Source of the DNA: an uncultured Bacteroidia bacterium
Lineage (GTDB): Bacteria > Bacteroidota > Bacteroidia > Bacteroidales > UBA932
DNA length: 37,400 nt
Direction: 5' to 3'
Assembly: GCA_902780175.1 (NCBI GenBank)
Contig: CACZEU010000007.1
Span: 1 to 37,400 of the forward strand
Shown one piece after another: positions 1-8,213 of this stretch (positions are counted from its first letter, which is position 1; every line of letters begins with the position of its first letter). The translations under genes were made by a program, and so were the position numbers. Under the pieces are notes generated by a model. It searched no databases. It was not told the origin of the DNA and was given only the letters and a program-made list of their open reading frames with translations.

Positions 1-341
1 GCGCGGCCAAGGACTATACAGTTGACGACGATCAGCGGGATGAACAGGCCGAGCGTCTCATATACGTCGGGCACGTACGCCTGCATAAGCAGCTGCAGCA
101 GCGTGACGAAGGTGGCGATGACCACGATATACACCGGGATATGCACCTTGTCGGGAACCACAGGAGCAATGAGCGAAATGACTATGTTGCTCAGGATCAG
201 GACGAACATGGTCGCAAGTCCCATCTCGAGGCCGTTCATCGCGGAGGTTGTGGTCGCGAGCGTGGGGCACAGTCCGAGAACGAGAACGAAAGTAGGGTTC
301 TCCTTGAGGAAGCCCTTTGTAATCAATCCAAACTTACTCAT
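1..341 (-). CDS. rnfE: RnfE, ion-translocating electron transport complex subunit E (3' truncated by window edge)
   Basis: Integral membrane subunit of the Rnf complex, which moves electrons between ferredoxin and NAD+ while pumping ions. About 113 residues are visible. They begin [19 protein letters not shown] and continue with [15 protein letters not shown], the conserved start of RnfE/RsxE, followed by hydrophobic segments. The rest of the gene, and probably rnfA after it, lies beyond the left edge. The ATG at 341 overlaps the end of rnfG (stop at 334-336) by 8 nt, which implies translational coupling. The gene is last in the visible order B-C-D-G-E. Identification rests on family resemblance and operon position. 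Confidence 0.93.
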   Translation of the reverse strand, partial: MSKFGLITKGFLKENPTFVLVLGLCPTLATTTSAMNGLEMGLATMFVLILSNIVISLIAPVVPDKVHIPVYIVVIATFVTLLQLLMQAYVPDVYETLGLFIPLIVVNCIVLGR

Positions 342-888
342 TGCCCTTCAGATTAAGATAAACTTTGTATGCATTGGCAATCGCGGCGCTGTAGGCCCTG
401 GAGGTGATGGTGGAAGCCGTGATGGCGTCAACCTCTCCCCCGTCCTTGCGCACGGCGAGAACCTTTGTAGCGGGGTCCCAGCCCTTGAACTGGTCGATGA
501 AGGATGCCTCCGTGGCGCACTTGGCGCCGAGGCCGGGAGTCTCGGAATGCGAGAGCACGACGGTATTGACGATGCAGCCGCCCTCGTCGATGCCCACCAT
601 GAGGCTCAGGGGACCGCCGAAGCCGCCCACGGTCGAAATGACCGCGATACCGGAACCGGGAACGGAGTAATAGGTGTAATCGGCGCCGTCGACGGAAACG
701 CTCTTCTGCTCAGGCTCGACGGTGAACTCGGGAAGCACACGGGCGATGGAGGCGGACGTCTTGGCCGCCTGGGCATCGGCGATGGGCTGAGCGGTCACGG
801 CATACACGCCACCCAGCAGGGCGGAGCATACGAGGCACACGAGCGTAAGGCTCAGGGCCATGTTCTTGAGATTCGATTTAGCTGCCAT
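334..888 (-). CDS. rnfG: RnfG, FMN-binding subunit of the Rnf complex
   Basis: Periplasm-facing flavoprotein subunit of Rnf, 184 aa. An N-terminal transmembrane anchor (about residues 9-30) is followed by an FMN-binding domain. In this family FMN is attached covalently by ApbE to a threonine in a motif close to D-x-x-[ST]-G-A-T-x-[ST]. Here the corresponding stretch is [10 protein letters not shown] (154-163), with T160 as the likely acceptor. The usual Gly-Ala is replaced by Ala-Ser, a mild deviation. Downstream GLGAKC (120-124) also matches the family. The gene lies 3 nt after rnfD and overlaps rnfE by 8 nt. Confidence 0.93.
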   Translation of the reverse strand: MAAKSNLKNMALSLTLVCLVCSALLGGVYAVTAQPIADAQAAKTSASIARVLPEFTVEPEQKSVSVDGADYTYYSVPGSGIAVISTVGGFGGPLSLMVGIDEGGCIVNTVVLSHSETPGLGAKCATEASFIDQFKGWDPATKVLAVRKDGGEVDAITASTITSRAYSAAIANAYKVYLNLKGNE

Positions 889-891
889 AAC

Positions 892-1875
892 CTAAGCCCT
901 CCCGTATTTCTTCTGGTGGAACGCCCTGTTGATGAGGGGAACGAAGCAGTTCATGATGAGGATGGCGAACGACATACCCTCGGGGTACGAGCCGAAGTAA
1001 CGTATCATCATCACTATCAAACCGATACCGACGCCGAAGATGACGCCTCCCCAATTGCTCATAGGCGAAGTGACGTAGTCCGTGGCCATGAACAGGGCAC
1101 CGAGGAGCACGCCGCCGGTGAGGAGGTTGAAGCCGATTCCCGTATAATGAGCGGGGTCGATGGCGTGGAAGATGAAGGCAATCAGCGCGATGGTGCCGAG
1201 GATGCTGAGGGGAATCCAGGGCTTGACCACCTTGCGGATGAGCAGATAGCAGAATCCGACAAGAAGCGCAATTGCCGAAATCTCACCGCTGGAGCCGCCG
1301 ATATCGCGAAGGATGGTGGAGGCGGTGAGGCCGTGGGCGGAAAGGATCTCCGGTATGGTGGATCCGCTCTTGAGGCCTTCCTTGATGAGTCCGAGGGGCG
1401 TGGCACCGGAGACTGCATCGACGGAGCCTATGAAGCCGTCAGGCATGGCCCAGTTGGTCATGTACACCGGGAAGGAGATGAGCAGGAACACACGTGCCGT
1501 GATGGCCGGATTGAATATGTTCTGGCCCAGGCCGCCGAAGGACATCTTGGCGATGCCTATGGCAACCACGGCGCCTATGACCACCACCCACCAGGGAGTG
1601 GTGCAAGGCAGGTTCATTGCAAGCAGCAGGCCGGTGACGAGCGCCGAAGAGCCGTTGAACAGCTCGGGGCGCTTCATAAGGAACTGCGCGATGAGCCATT
1701 CAAGGCCGACGCAGGCAACGGCGCTGACGGCCAGGACGAGTATCTCGCACCAGCCGTAGAACAATATGGAAACGATGATCGCCGGCATGAGTGCAATCAC
1801 CACGTCCAGCATTATCCTGTTGGTGGAAGCAGGAGAATGGACGTGCGGCGACGGGGAAACTATCACTTTATCCAT
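892..1875 (-). CDS. rnfD: RnfD, membrane subunit with covalent FMN site
   Basis: Polytopic membrane subunit of Rnf, 327 aa. It opens with SPHVHSPASTNRIM, the family's typical cytoplasmic lead, and has about ten hydrophobic segments. SGAT at 156-159 is the standard flavinylation motif, making T159 the probable FMN attachment residue. GGLGQNIFNPA (about 114-124) is another RnfD/NqrB signature. The gene starts 5 nt after rnfC and ends 3 nt before rnfG, so it belongs to the same transcript. Length is normal for the family. Confidence 0.96.
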   Translation of the reverse strand: MDKVIVSPSPHVHSPASTNRIMLDVVIALMPAIIVSILFYGWCEILVLAVSAVACVGLEWLIAQFLMKRPELFNGSSALVTGLLLAMNLPCTTPWWVVVIGAVVAIGIAKMSFGGLGQNIFNPAITARVFLLISFPVYMTNWAMPDGFIGSVDAVSGATPLGLIKEGLKSGSTIPEILSAHGLTASTILRDIGGSSGEISAIALLVGFCYLLIRKVVKPWIPLSILGTIALIAFIFHAIDPAHYTGIGFNLLTGGVLLGALFMATDYVTSPMSNWGGVIFGVGIGLIVMMIRYFGSYPEGMSFAILIMNCFVPLINRAFHQKKYGRA

Positions 1876-1880
1876 AGAAG

Positions 1881-3230
1881 CTATTTTTTGGCGTTTCTGG
1901 CCCTGATGACGGCCATCACCTGGCCCTTGGCCATGCGGATGTTGTCAAGCAGGGGGATGTAGGACGGGCAACTGTACTGGCAGCAACCGCATTCGATGCA
2001 GTCCTGGGCGGCGTTCTGCTCGAGCGCGGCGACGTCGCCGGCCTTGTAGAGGCTCTTGAGCAGGAAAGGCTCGAGGCCCATGGGGCAGGCGTCGGCGCAG
2101 CGGCCGCAGCGGATGCAGGGACTCTCGGACTTGCGGGCGGTGCCCTCGCCGAGGTACAGGATGGAAGAGGAACCCTTGACGGTGGTGGCGTCGAGATTGG
2201 CAATTGCCTTGCCCATCATGGGGCCGCCGCTCACCATCTTGACGGCGCTTTCGGGGACTCCGCCGGCGTACTGTGCAATGAACGACAGGGGCACGCCGAT
2301 GCGGAAAAGGTAGTTGTGCTGCTTCTCGGCAGGAAGTACGTCGCCGGTGACAGTCAGTACGTTGGTAACCAGAGGCTTGTTCTTCTGGACGGCCTCATAG
2401 ACGGCCAGCGAGGTGGCGACGTTCTGCACCACGGCGCCCACGTCGATGGGCAGGCCTCCGGACTTGACCTGACGGTGCATGACGGCGTCGATAAGCTGTT
2501 TCTCACCGCCCTGCGGGTAGCGTTTCTTCAGAACTGCGACCTCCATGGAAGGATAGCCCAGACGGGCGACGGAAGCACGGACGGCGGCGATGGCCTCGGG
2601 CTTGTTCTCCTCGATGCCGATAACGCAGCGGCAGCCTCCGAGCACCTTCTGCATGATGGCGGCTCCGACGACGATTTCGTCGGTGCGCTCAAGCAGGATG
2701 CGGTAGTCGCTGGTGAGGAAGGGCTCGCACTCGGCGCCGTTGAGAATGAGGCATTCAGCCACTTTTCCGGGCGGCGGATTGAGCTTGACGTGCGTGGGGA
2801 AAGTTGCGCCTCCGAGGCCCACCACGCCGTTCATCTTGATGCGGTCGAGGATGAAGTCGCGGTCTTCCGGGATGGAGGTGACGAGTTCGGGGGTGAGGTC
2901 GATGCCTTCGGCCCACTCGTCGCCCTGCACCTCGATTTCGATGTGCATCTGCATGAAGCCTGCAAGGTCCTTGCGGGGGCCGATGCTGCGGACCGTACCG
3001 CTGACGGGAGAATGGATGTAGGCGGAGATGAATCCGCCGGGTTCCGCTATGATCTGGCCGGCCTTGACGGTGTCGCCTACGGCAACGACCGGTTTGGCCA
3101 TCGCTCCAAGGTGCTGGAACATCGAGACATACACCCTGTCGGGCAGGGGCAGGACCTCGATCTTGCGCTCACGGGCGATCTTGCTGTCGGCGGGATGGAT
3201 GCCGCCGATGGAGAATGTCAGTTTAGCCAT
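1881..3230 (-). CDS. rnfC: RnfC, NADH/ferredoxin-side Fe-S subunit
   Basis: Peripheral cytoplasmic subunit of Rnf, 449 aa, that passes electrons between NAD(H) and the complex. The N-terminal part resembles a barrel-sandwich domain. The nucleotide/FMN-binding core carries GLGGATFPTHVKL (138-150) and YPQGGEKQLI (238-247). Two [4Fe-4S] motifs follow: C372, C375, C378, C382 and C411, C414, C417, C421. The long C-terminal repeat extension of E. coli RsxC is absent, as is common outside Gammaproteobacteria. Its start overlaps the end of rnfB by 8 nt. Confidence 0.97.
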   Translation of the reverse strand: MAKLTFSIGGIHPADSKIARERKIEVLPLPDRVYVSMFQHLGAMAKPVVAVGDTVKAGQIIAEPGGFISAYIHSPVSGTVRSIGPRKDLAGFMQMHIEIEVQGDEWAEGIDLTPELVTSIPEDRDFILDRIKMNGVVGLGGATFPTHVKLNPPPGKVAECLILNGAECEPFLTSDYRILLERTDEIVVGAAIMQKVLGGCRCVIGIEENKPEAIAAVRASVARLGYPSMEVAVLKKRYPQGGEKQLIDAVMHRQVKSGGLPIDVGAVVQNVATSLAVYEAVQKNKPLVTNVLTVTGDVLPAEKQHNYLFRIGVPLSFIAQYAGGVPESAVKMVSGGPMMGKAIANLDATTVKGSSSILYLGEGTARKSESPCIRCGRCADACPMGLEPFLLKSLYKAGDVAALEQNAAQDCIECGCCQYSCPSYIPLLDNIRMAKGQVMAVIRARNAKK

Positions 3231-4191
3231 TGTTTTCCTCCTTTTTTACCTCGGGTTGTACGGGGACGGCGACGGGCTCTGCGGCCTTGGCAGCCTCTGC
3301 AGCCTTGGCAGCTTCAGCGGCCTTGGCCTTGCGGTCGGCAACGCGCTTCTTGACGGCCTCCTTGTCCAGGGGTTTGGGGAAGCCGACGCCGTGGATAGCT
3401 CCGGTGGGGCAGAGGGCCTCGCATTCGCGGCAGAGCTTGCACTTGGCGAAGTCGATGTAGGCCACGTTGTCGGCGACGGTGATGGCGCCGTGCTGGCAGG
3501 TCTTCTCGCAGATTCCGCAGCCGATGCAGGCGGAAGAGCAGGCCTTCTTTGCGGCAGGGCCCTTGTCCTTGTTGATGCAGGAAACGAACTCGCGCATGCC
3601 GCGGGGGCCTTTGGCGCGAAGCTCGATGATGCGCTTGGGGCAGGCGGCGACGCACTTGCCGCAGGCGGTGCACTTGGACTCGTCAACCACCGGCAGGCCG
3701 GTGACGGGGTCCATCGAGAGGGCGCCGAACTGGCAGGCTGCAACGCAGTCGCCGCAGCCCAGGCAGCCGAACAGACAGCCGGTGTCGCCGCCGTAGAGTG
3801 CAGCCTTGACCTTGCAGCTCTGCGCTCCCTGGTAAGTATTGATGCGGGGACGGGCGTCGCAGGTGCCGTTGCAACGGACAACCGCCACCATGGGAGCGGT
3901 TTCCTTGACTTCGCACCCCAGGATGACGGCTACTTTCTTCATTACCTCGGCACCTCCTACGGGACAGTAGTTGGCGTCCAGGTTGCCGGCCTTGACGGCG
4001 GCGTCGGCGAAAGCACGGCATCCGGCGAATCCACAGCCGCCGCAATTGGCGCCGGGAAGAGTTTTTTCAATCTCGTCGATCCTCGGGTCTTCCTCGACCT
4101 TGAACTTCCTGGCGATCCAGAAGAGCACCAGGGAAAGCACAAGGCCAAGCACCGTCAGGATGACGACGGTCCAGATGATGGTGTTGGTCAT
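3223..4191 (-). CDS. rnfB: RnfB, ferredoxin-like multi-cluster Fe-S subunit
   Basis: Membrane-anchored electron-entry subunit of Rnf, 322 aa. A transmembrane helix (about 5-27) is followed by a DUF4-type cluster motif (C50, C53, C58, C76). Four CxxCxxCxxxC ferredoxin motifs follow, starting at C143, C174, C222 and C251. The family range is two to several clusters, so this is a cluster-rich form. The C-terminal tail (about 288-322) is an Ala/Lys/Glu-rich repeat of AAEAAK type and probably not folded like the core. The start overlaps the upstream RseC-like gene by 4 nt, and the end overlaps rnfC by 8 nt. Confidence 0.96.
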   Translation of the reverse strand: MTNTIIWTVVILTVLGLVLSLVLFWIARKFKVEEDPRIDEIEKTLPGANCGGCGFAGCRAFADAAVKAGNLDANYCPVGGAEVMKKVAVILGCEVKETAPMVAVVRCNGTCDARPRINTYQGAQSCKVKAALYGGDTGCLFGCLGCGDCVAACQFGALSMDPVTGLPVVDESKCTACGKCVAACPKRIIELRAKGPRGMREFVSCINKDKGPAAKKACSSACIGCGICEKTCQHGAITVADNVAYIDFAKCKLCRECEALCPTGAIHGVGFPKPLDKEAVKKRVADRKAKAAEAAKAAEAAKAAEPVAVPVQPEVKKEENNG

Positions 4192-4598
4192 TTCAGGTAA
4201 AATGTATATTCTTTACTTAATTTGTGGCGGAACAGGAAGATCACGAAGTAGCACAGCAGTACGGCTCCGATGGCGCCCAGGCCGGCATACAGCTCCCCTA
4301 CGCCGATGGCGTTGAGGATGAGGAGCGCGGCGAAGAGCACCACCAGCGGCAGGCCGTAGGCGATGAATACCGCCTTGTAGCCCATCGCCTTGCGGAGTGC
4401 GACCTCCACCTCATCGCCCACCTGGCGGGGCGTCCAGGCGCTGGTACGTACCTGAACCTCCTTCACCTTGGCCTCGCCCAGGCTGCAAAGGCCCTTGGCG
4501 TGACAGGAGGCGCAGGCGGCCTCGGAGATGATTTCTATTGTGGTGACCTCGGGGTCGATGGCCGTTATCCTGCCTTTGTGGGTTATTTCTTCCATCAA
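4188..4598 (-). CDS. RseC/MucC-like membrane protein
   Basis: Small membrane protein of the RseC/MucC family, 136 aa. The family was named from sigma-E and SoxR-reduction work in proteobacteria. In Bacteroidetes it commonly stands first in the rnf operon, which suggests a role in Rnf assembly or redox handling (inference). An N-terminal soluble part carries CASCHAKGLC, a cysteine cluster that could bind metal or an Fe-S cluster. Two transmembrane helices follow (about 76-94 and 101-122), then a charged tail. The start overlaps the end of dnaB by 4 nt and the end overlaps the rnfB start by 4 nt, so it is embedded in one transcript. Confidence 0.85.
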   Translation of the reverse strand: MMEEITHKGRITAIDPEVTTIEIISEAACASCHAKGLCSLGEAKVKEVQVRTSAWTPRQVGDEVEVALRKAMGYKAVFIAYGLPLVVLFAALLILNAIGVGELYAGLGAIGAVLLCYFVIFLFRHKLSKEYTFYLK

Positions 4599-6094
4599 AA
4601 CTCGGTGGGAGGCGCAAAGCCGCCGTAAGCGGAAGCGCCGTAAGGGTTATCGTCAGTGTTCATTCCGGAGGGAACGCTGCGGTCGGCGAGGCGGTCGAGG
4701 GCCTCGTCCATCTCCATGAAGCGGATCTGTTCGCTCTTGAAGACCATGTCGATGTCGCGCGTTTCTCCGTTGCGGTGTTTGGCTATGATTATCTGGGTTT
4801 TCTCCCGGTCCTCGATGTTCTCGCTGAGGCCGACGTAATCGGGGCGGTGGATGAAGATGACCATATCGGCATCCTGCTCGATGGAGCCGGACTCGCGGAG
4901 GTCGCTCAGGAGGGGCTTGCCGGCGCTGCCTGCGCGCGTGACCGCCTGGCGCGACAGCTGCGAGAGGGCTATGATGGGTATGTCGAGTTCCTTGGCTGTG
5001 GCCTTGAGGGTACGGGAAATGGCGGCCACTTCCTGTTCGCGGACGGCCTTGAGCTCCACCGGGCCCTGCATGAGCTGCAGGTAGTCCACAACGATGAGGC
5101 GGACGCCCTTGTTCTTGACGAGGTTCTTGGCCTTGGTGCGGAACTCCATGATCTGCATGCCGGGGGTGTCGTCGATGTAGAAGGGCGCTTTGGAGAGGCC
5201 CTTGAGCTTGTATTCCAGCTGCTCCCACTCGTAGTTCTCCATCTTGACGTTGCCCTTGATCTTGTCGGCGGGGAGGCCGGACTCGCTGGTCATCAGTCGC
5301 TTGACCAGCTGCTTGCTGGACATTTCCAGGGAGAAGACCGCAACGGGGATATGGTGGTCCACTGCGGCGTTGCGGGCAAGGTTGAGGGCGAATGCAGTCT
5401 TACCGACCGAGGGACGGGCTGCGAGGATGATGAGGTCGGAGCGCTGCCAGCCGTTGGTGATGCGGTCGATGCTGACGAATCCCGACGGCACGCCGCTCAG
5501 GCCTTCGCTGGTCTGCTGCTCCTGGATGTCGCTCATCGCCTCGTTGATGATGCTGCTGATGTCCTGGACTTCCTTGCGGACGTTGCTCTGGATGGCGTCG
5601 TAAACCTTGGTCTGAGCCTTGTCGATGAGGTCGTCGACGTTTATGGACTCGTCGTAGGCGTCGCGCAGGATGTCGTAGGAGGCGGTGATGAGGTCTCTCT
5701 GGATGCTCTTCTGCTTGAGTATCTTGACGTAATACTCCATGTGGGCCGCGCTGCCGACCTTTTCCGAAAGGCCCGCGAGCACGGCGGGGCCGCCGACGGT
5801 CTCCAGGTTGCCCTTCTCCTGGAGCCGGTTGCTGACGGTGATGATATCGACCGAAATGTGGTCGAGTACCAGGGAGCCCATGGCCTCGAAGATCATTCGG
5901 TGCCGCTGGTCGTAGAAACACGATGCGGTGAGTTCCTCCATCGCGAGATCTACGCAGGAGGCCTCCAGGAGCATTGCGCCGAGGACCGCTTCCTCGACGT
6001 CGAGGGCCTGAGGGGGCTTGTTGCCCATCTCGAGGCCGAGGGCGTCAAGATTGGCCTCCGGCTTCTTCTTACGGGATGTCTTGGGCTCCGGCAT
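4595..6094 (-). CDS. dnaB: Replicative DNA helicase DnaB
   Basis: Hexameric helicase that unwinds DNA at the replication fork, 499 aa, the usual length. The N-terminal helical domain (about 27-130) is followed by a RecA-like ATPase with Walker A ARPSVGKTA (226-234), FSLEMS (255-260) and Walker B LIVVDYLQLM (334-343). There is no intein in the ATPase domain. The start lies 6 nt after the zinc-ribbon gene and the end overlaps the RseC-like gene by 4 nt. Replication and Rnf genes therefore seem to share a message here. Confidence 0.98.
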   Translation of the reverse strand: MPEPKTSRKKKPEANLDALGLEMGNKPPQALDVEEAVLGAMLLEASCVDLAMEELTASCFYDQRHRMIFEAMGSLVLDHISVDIITVSNRLQEKGNLETVGGPAVLAGLSEKVGSAAHMEYYVKILKQKSIQRDLITASYDILRDAYDESINVDDLIDKAQTKVYDAIQSNVRKEVQDISSIINEAMSDIQEQQTSEGLSGVPSGFVSIDRITNGWQRSDLIILAARPSVGKTAFALNLARNAAVDHHIPVAVFSLEMSSKQLVKRLMTSESGLPADKIKGNVKMENYEWEQLEYKLKGLSKAPFYIDDTPGMQIMEFRTKAKNLVKNKGVRLIVVDYLQLMQGPVELKAVREQEVAAISRTLKATAKELDIPIIALSQLSRQAVTRAGSAGKPLLSDLRESGSIEQDADMVIFIHRPDYVGLSENIEDREKTQIIIAKHRNGETRDIDMVFKSEQIRFMEMDEALDRLADRSVPSGMNTDDNPYGASAYGGFAPPTEF

Positions 6095-6100
6095 AAGATG

Positions 6101-6919
6101 TTATTCTGCCGAAGGGGTGGCGACGATGATGCGTCCGCAGTGCTCGCAGATGACGAGTTTCTTGCCGGATGCGATGTCGATGAGGCGCTGGGGGGTGACG
6201 GCGTTGAAGCAGCCTCCGCAGGAGTCGCCGTTGAATACGGTGACGACGGCAAGGTGGTTGTGGACGCTGGCGCGGATGCGGTTGTAGGCGCTCAGGGTGC
6301 GTTCGTCGAGCTTCTCGGCGAGGCCGTCGCGTACGGCCACGAGGGCCTTCTCCTCCTTGGCGGTGGACTCCACGATGCGGGCGAGCTCTTCGTTCTTGGC
6401 CTCGAGGTCGATGGCGAGGACGTCGAGCTTGGTCCTGACGTTCTCGATGGCGGCCTTGTTCTCGGAGATGGCGTCGCGGCTCTCGCCGATCTTCTTCTCG
6501 TCGATCTTGCGGAGGATGCCGAGGTTCTCGAGCTCCTTGTTGATGGAGTCGAACTCGCGGGAGTTGGAGATTTTCTCCAGCTGGGAGCGGTAGCGCTCGA
6601 TTTCGCCGTCCAGGGAGACGATGTCGTCGTTCATGGAGGCGATATTCTCGTTGTACTGGGCTATGATCTGCTCGAGGGACTCGATGCGGGCGTTGCAGGA
6701 TGCCACCTGGGCCTCGAGTTCAGCGACCTCTGCGGGAAGTTCGCCGCGGAGCTGGACAAGCTTGTCGATGTCATTGTCGGCGTTCTGGAGCTCATACAGG
6801 GTGCGGAGTTTTTCTTCGGTGTTGGACTCGGAGTCGGCAAAATTCTTCTGCAGGGAGACAAAAGTTTCCCTCTCGTCGATCGGCGTCCCGATCTTCTTGG
6901 TTTTCTTGGTAGTGGCCAT
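6101..6919 (-). CDS. Coiled-coil protein with C4 zinc ribbon
   Basis: Conserved 272-aa protein of the C4-type zinc-ribbon family (zf-RING_7 type). Function is not established. Residues about 30-210 are strongly charged and heptad-like, predicting a long coiled coil. The C-terminus has SCGGC and, about 24 residues later, CEHCG, giving four cysteines for one zinc. A similar architecture is known from nucleic-acid-associated CT398-like proteins, but that comparison does not fix a role. The gene heads the dnaB-rnf run and has a plausible promoter at 6949-6956. Confidence 0.85.
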   Translation of the reverse strand: MATTKKTKKIGTPIDERETFVSLQKNFADSESNTEEKLRTLYELQNADNDIDKLVQLRGELPAEVAELEAQVASCNARIESLEQIIAQYNENIASMNDDIVSLDGEIERYRSQLEKISNSREFDSINKELENLGILRKIDEKKIGESRDAISENKAAIENVRTKLDVLAIDLEAKNEELARIVESTAKEEKALVAVRDGLAEKLDERTLSAYNRIRASVHNHLAVVTVFNGDSCGGCFNAVTPQRLIDIASGKKLVICEHCGRIIVATPSAE

Positions 6920-6948
6920 ATAATTTGTTAATCGATTTTCAAGAATGA

Positions 6949-6956
6949 CAAAGATA
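6949..6956 (-). promoter_or_regulatory. Putative -7 promoter element upstream of the zinc-ribbon/dnaB/rnf run
   Basis: The minus strand reads TATCTTTG, a match to the Bacteroidetes -7 consensus TAnnTTTG, about 30 nt before the ATG at 6919. No convincing -33 TTTG box was seen at the expected spacing. If used, it could drive the zinc-ribbon gene, dnaB and the rnf genes. Confidence 0.45.
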
Positions 6957-6969
6957 GGTATTTTTTCGC

Positions 6970-7287
6970 TTAAATGGAATTCTTGATTTCCATAAGTTGC
7001 GCGCGGATTTCTTTCAGCGATTCAAGAGCCTTGACGGACTTGCTCACGGAGGCCTTGTCGGCCATGAGGGCACGCTCGGCGCCTTCCAGCGTAAGGCCCT
7101 TTTCCTTGACCAGGAAATGGATATGCTTGAGGACGTCTATATCCTCGGCCGTGAACTGGCGGTTGCCCTTGGCGTTGCGGTGGGGCTTGAGGAGCCTGGG
7201 GAAAGAGTTGGACCAGAAACGTACGAGGGATACGGACTCCCCTATCGCCTCCGCGGTCTCCCCGATTGTGTAGAACAGTTTTTCCAT
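6970..7287 (-). CDS. MerR-family transcriptional regulator
   Basis: Short 105-aa DNA-binding protein. The N-terminal winged helix reads YTIGETAEAIGESVSLVRFWSN, with the MerR-typical aromatic residues RFW, followed by NRQFTAEDIDVLKHIHFLVKEKG. A short helical tail could form the dimer coiled coil. There is no C-terminal effector domain and no extra cysteines, so no ligand can be inferred. It follows the second M23 gene by 5 nt and is probably co-transcribed with it. Short MerR proteins beside M23 peptidases appear to be a recurring Bacteroidetes arrangement (recollection, not verified). Confidence 0.9.
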   Translation of the reverse strand: MEKLFYTIGETAEAIGESVSLVRFWSNSFPRLLKPHRNAKGNRQFTAEDIDVLKHIHFLVKEKGLTLEGAERALMADKASVSKSVKALESLKEIRAQLMEIKNSI

Positions 7288-7292
7288 ATTGA

Positions 7293-8213
7293 TTAATCCA
7301 TTGATTGACGGGTATGTGCGGCCATATAGACCATATTTGAATACTCCTCCGGAGTGACGGATGCAAAGATGTAGTTGAGAGGATCGAGGACGAGCGAATC
7401 GCGGTGCACCTCGTAATGAAGATGCGGTGCGTAGGAATTGCCGGACATTCCGGCGGTTCCTATCGGGCGTCCCTTCCGGACGCTCTGTCCCTGCTGTACG
7501 GAAATCTCCCTCAGATGCAGGTAACGGGTGACGTATCCCCCTGCGTGCTTGATAGATACGGTATTGCCCTCGCCGCGCCTCGAGTGCTGCACGCTGCTTA
7601 CGATGCCGTCTGCGGCGGCATATACGGGAGCGCCCTGCGAGACGATGAAGTCAACCCCTTTGTGATTGGCGTCCGTCGTATAGAAGGGATTGGTCTTGAT
7701 CCCCGTTCCCGCTGCCACCTGGGTGTAGTTAAGTGAATCCAGCGGCAGGCTCATGGGCGGCAACACAAGTTTGGGATTCCTCAGCGCCGAGGCTATGGTG
7801 CGGAACAGGCTGTCCACCCTGGCGGCCTCGCCGATCAGGCGGTCAGCCTTGCCGGCGGTATAGAACACCAGTTTGGAATCGGGTATGGAATCGCTGCCGA
7901 AGAAGATGTCCAGCGACGACACGGGGTCCTGCTGCGGCGGCTCCGCATGGAATATGTCCTTGTAGATGATATCGTCCTTGCGCACAAGGCGTTCGATGTC
8001 GGCCTCGATGGTGTCCAGCCTGGATTCATACTCCGGGAAAACCGCCTCGTAGGCCTCGTTCTCAGCCTTGAGCCGTTTCTCTTCGGGCGAGGTATACACG
8101 AGGGCGAAGACGGCATATCCAACGACCGTCAGGGAAATGACGGTCAGGACGAACTTGACGACCGTCCAGACGACTCCCACTATGCGCGAACCTGTTTTCC
8201 TACTGTCTGCCAT
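7293..8213 (-). CDS. M23-family metallopeptidase, membrane anchored (second of tandem pair)
   Basis: LytM-type zinc peptidase that probably cuts peptidoglycan cross-links, 306 aa from the chosen ATG at 8213. One transmembrane helix (about 13-40) anchors it. A coiled-coil segment (about 43-80) precedes the M23 domain. All zinc and catalytic residues are present: H184 and D188 in NHKGVDF, H233 in YLHL, and HLH at 264-266. The open frame extends to 8294, but 8213 is preferred because an AGGGG sits just before it and the earlier start would overlap the upstream gene by 95 nt. With 8213 the overlap is 14 nt. Confidence 0.93.
   Translation of the reverse strand: MADSRKTGSRIVGVVWTVVKFVLTVISLTVVGYAVFALVYTSPEEKRLKAENEAYEAVFPEYESRLDTIEADIERLVRKDDIIYKDIFHAEPPQQDPVSSLDIFFGSDSIPDSKLVFYTAGKADRLIGEAARVDSLFRTIASALRNPKLVLPPMSLPLDSLNYTQVAAGTGIKTNPFYTTDANHKGVDFIVSQGAPVYAAADGIVSSVQHSRRGEGNTVSIKHAGGYVTRYLHLREISVQQGQSVRKGRPIGTAGMSGNSYAPHLHYEVHRDSLVLDPLNYIFASVTPEEYSNMVYMAAHTRQSMD

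Noticed and set aside
22..1962. A 646-codon open frame on the plus strand
   Set aside because: It lies antisense to rnfE, rnfG and rnfD, which are clearly real. Its translation is Gly/Asp/His/Ala-rich without domains. High GC with few stops in mirrored frames explains it. The same holds for the long plus-strand frames at 4775-6931, 9883-12453, 12766-14799, 17639-20092 and 24626-26728.
3278..3360. Short tandem repeat in rnfB as a mobile or phase-variable tract
   Set aside because: It encodes an AAEAAK-type tail, and the DNA copies are imperfect. Low-complexity RnfB tails are common, so slippage is possible but not shown.
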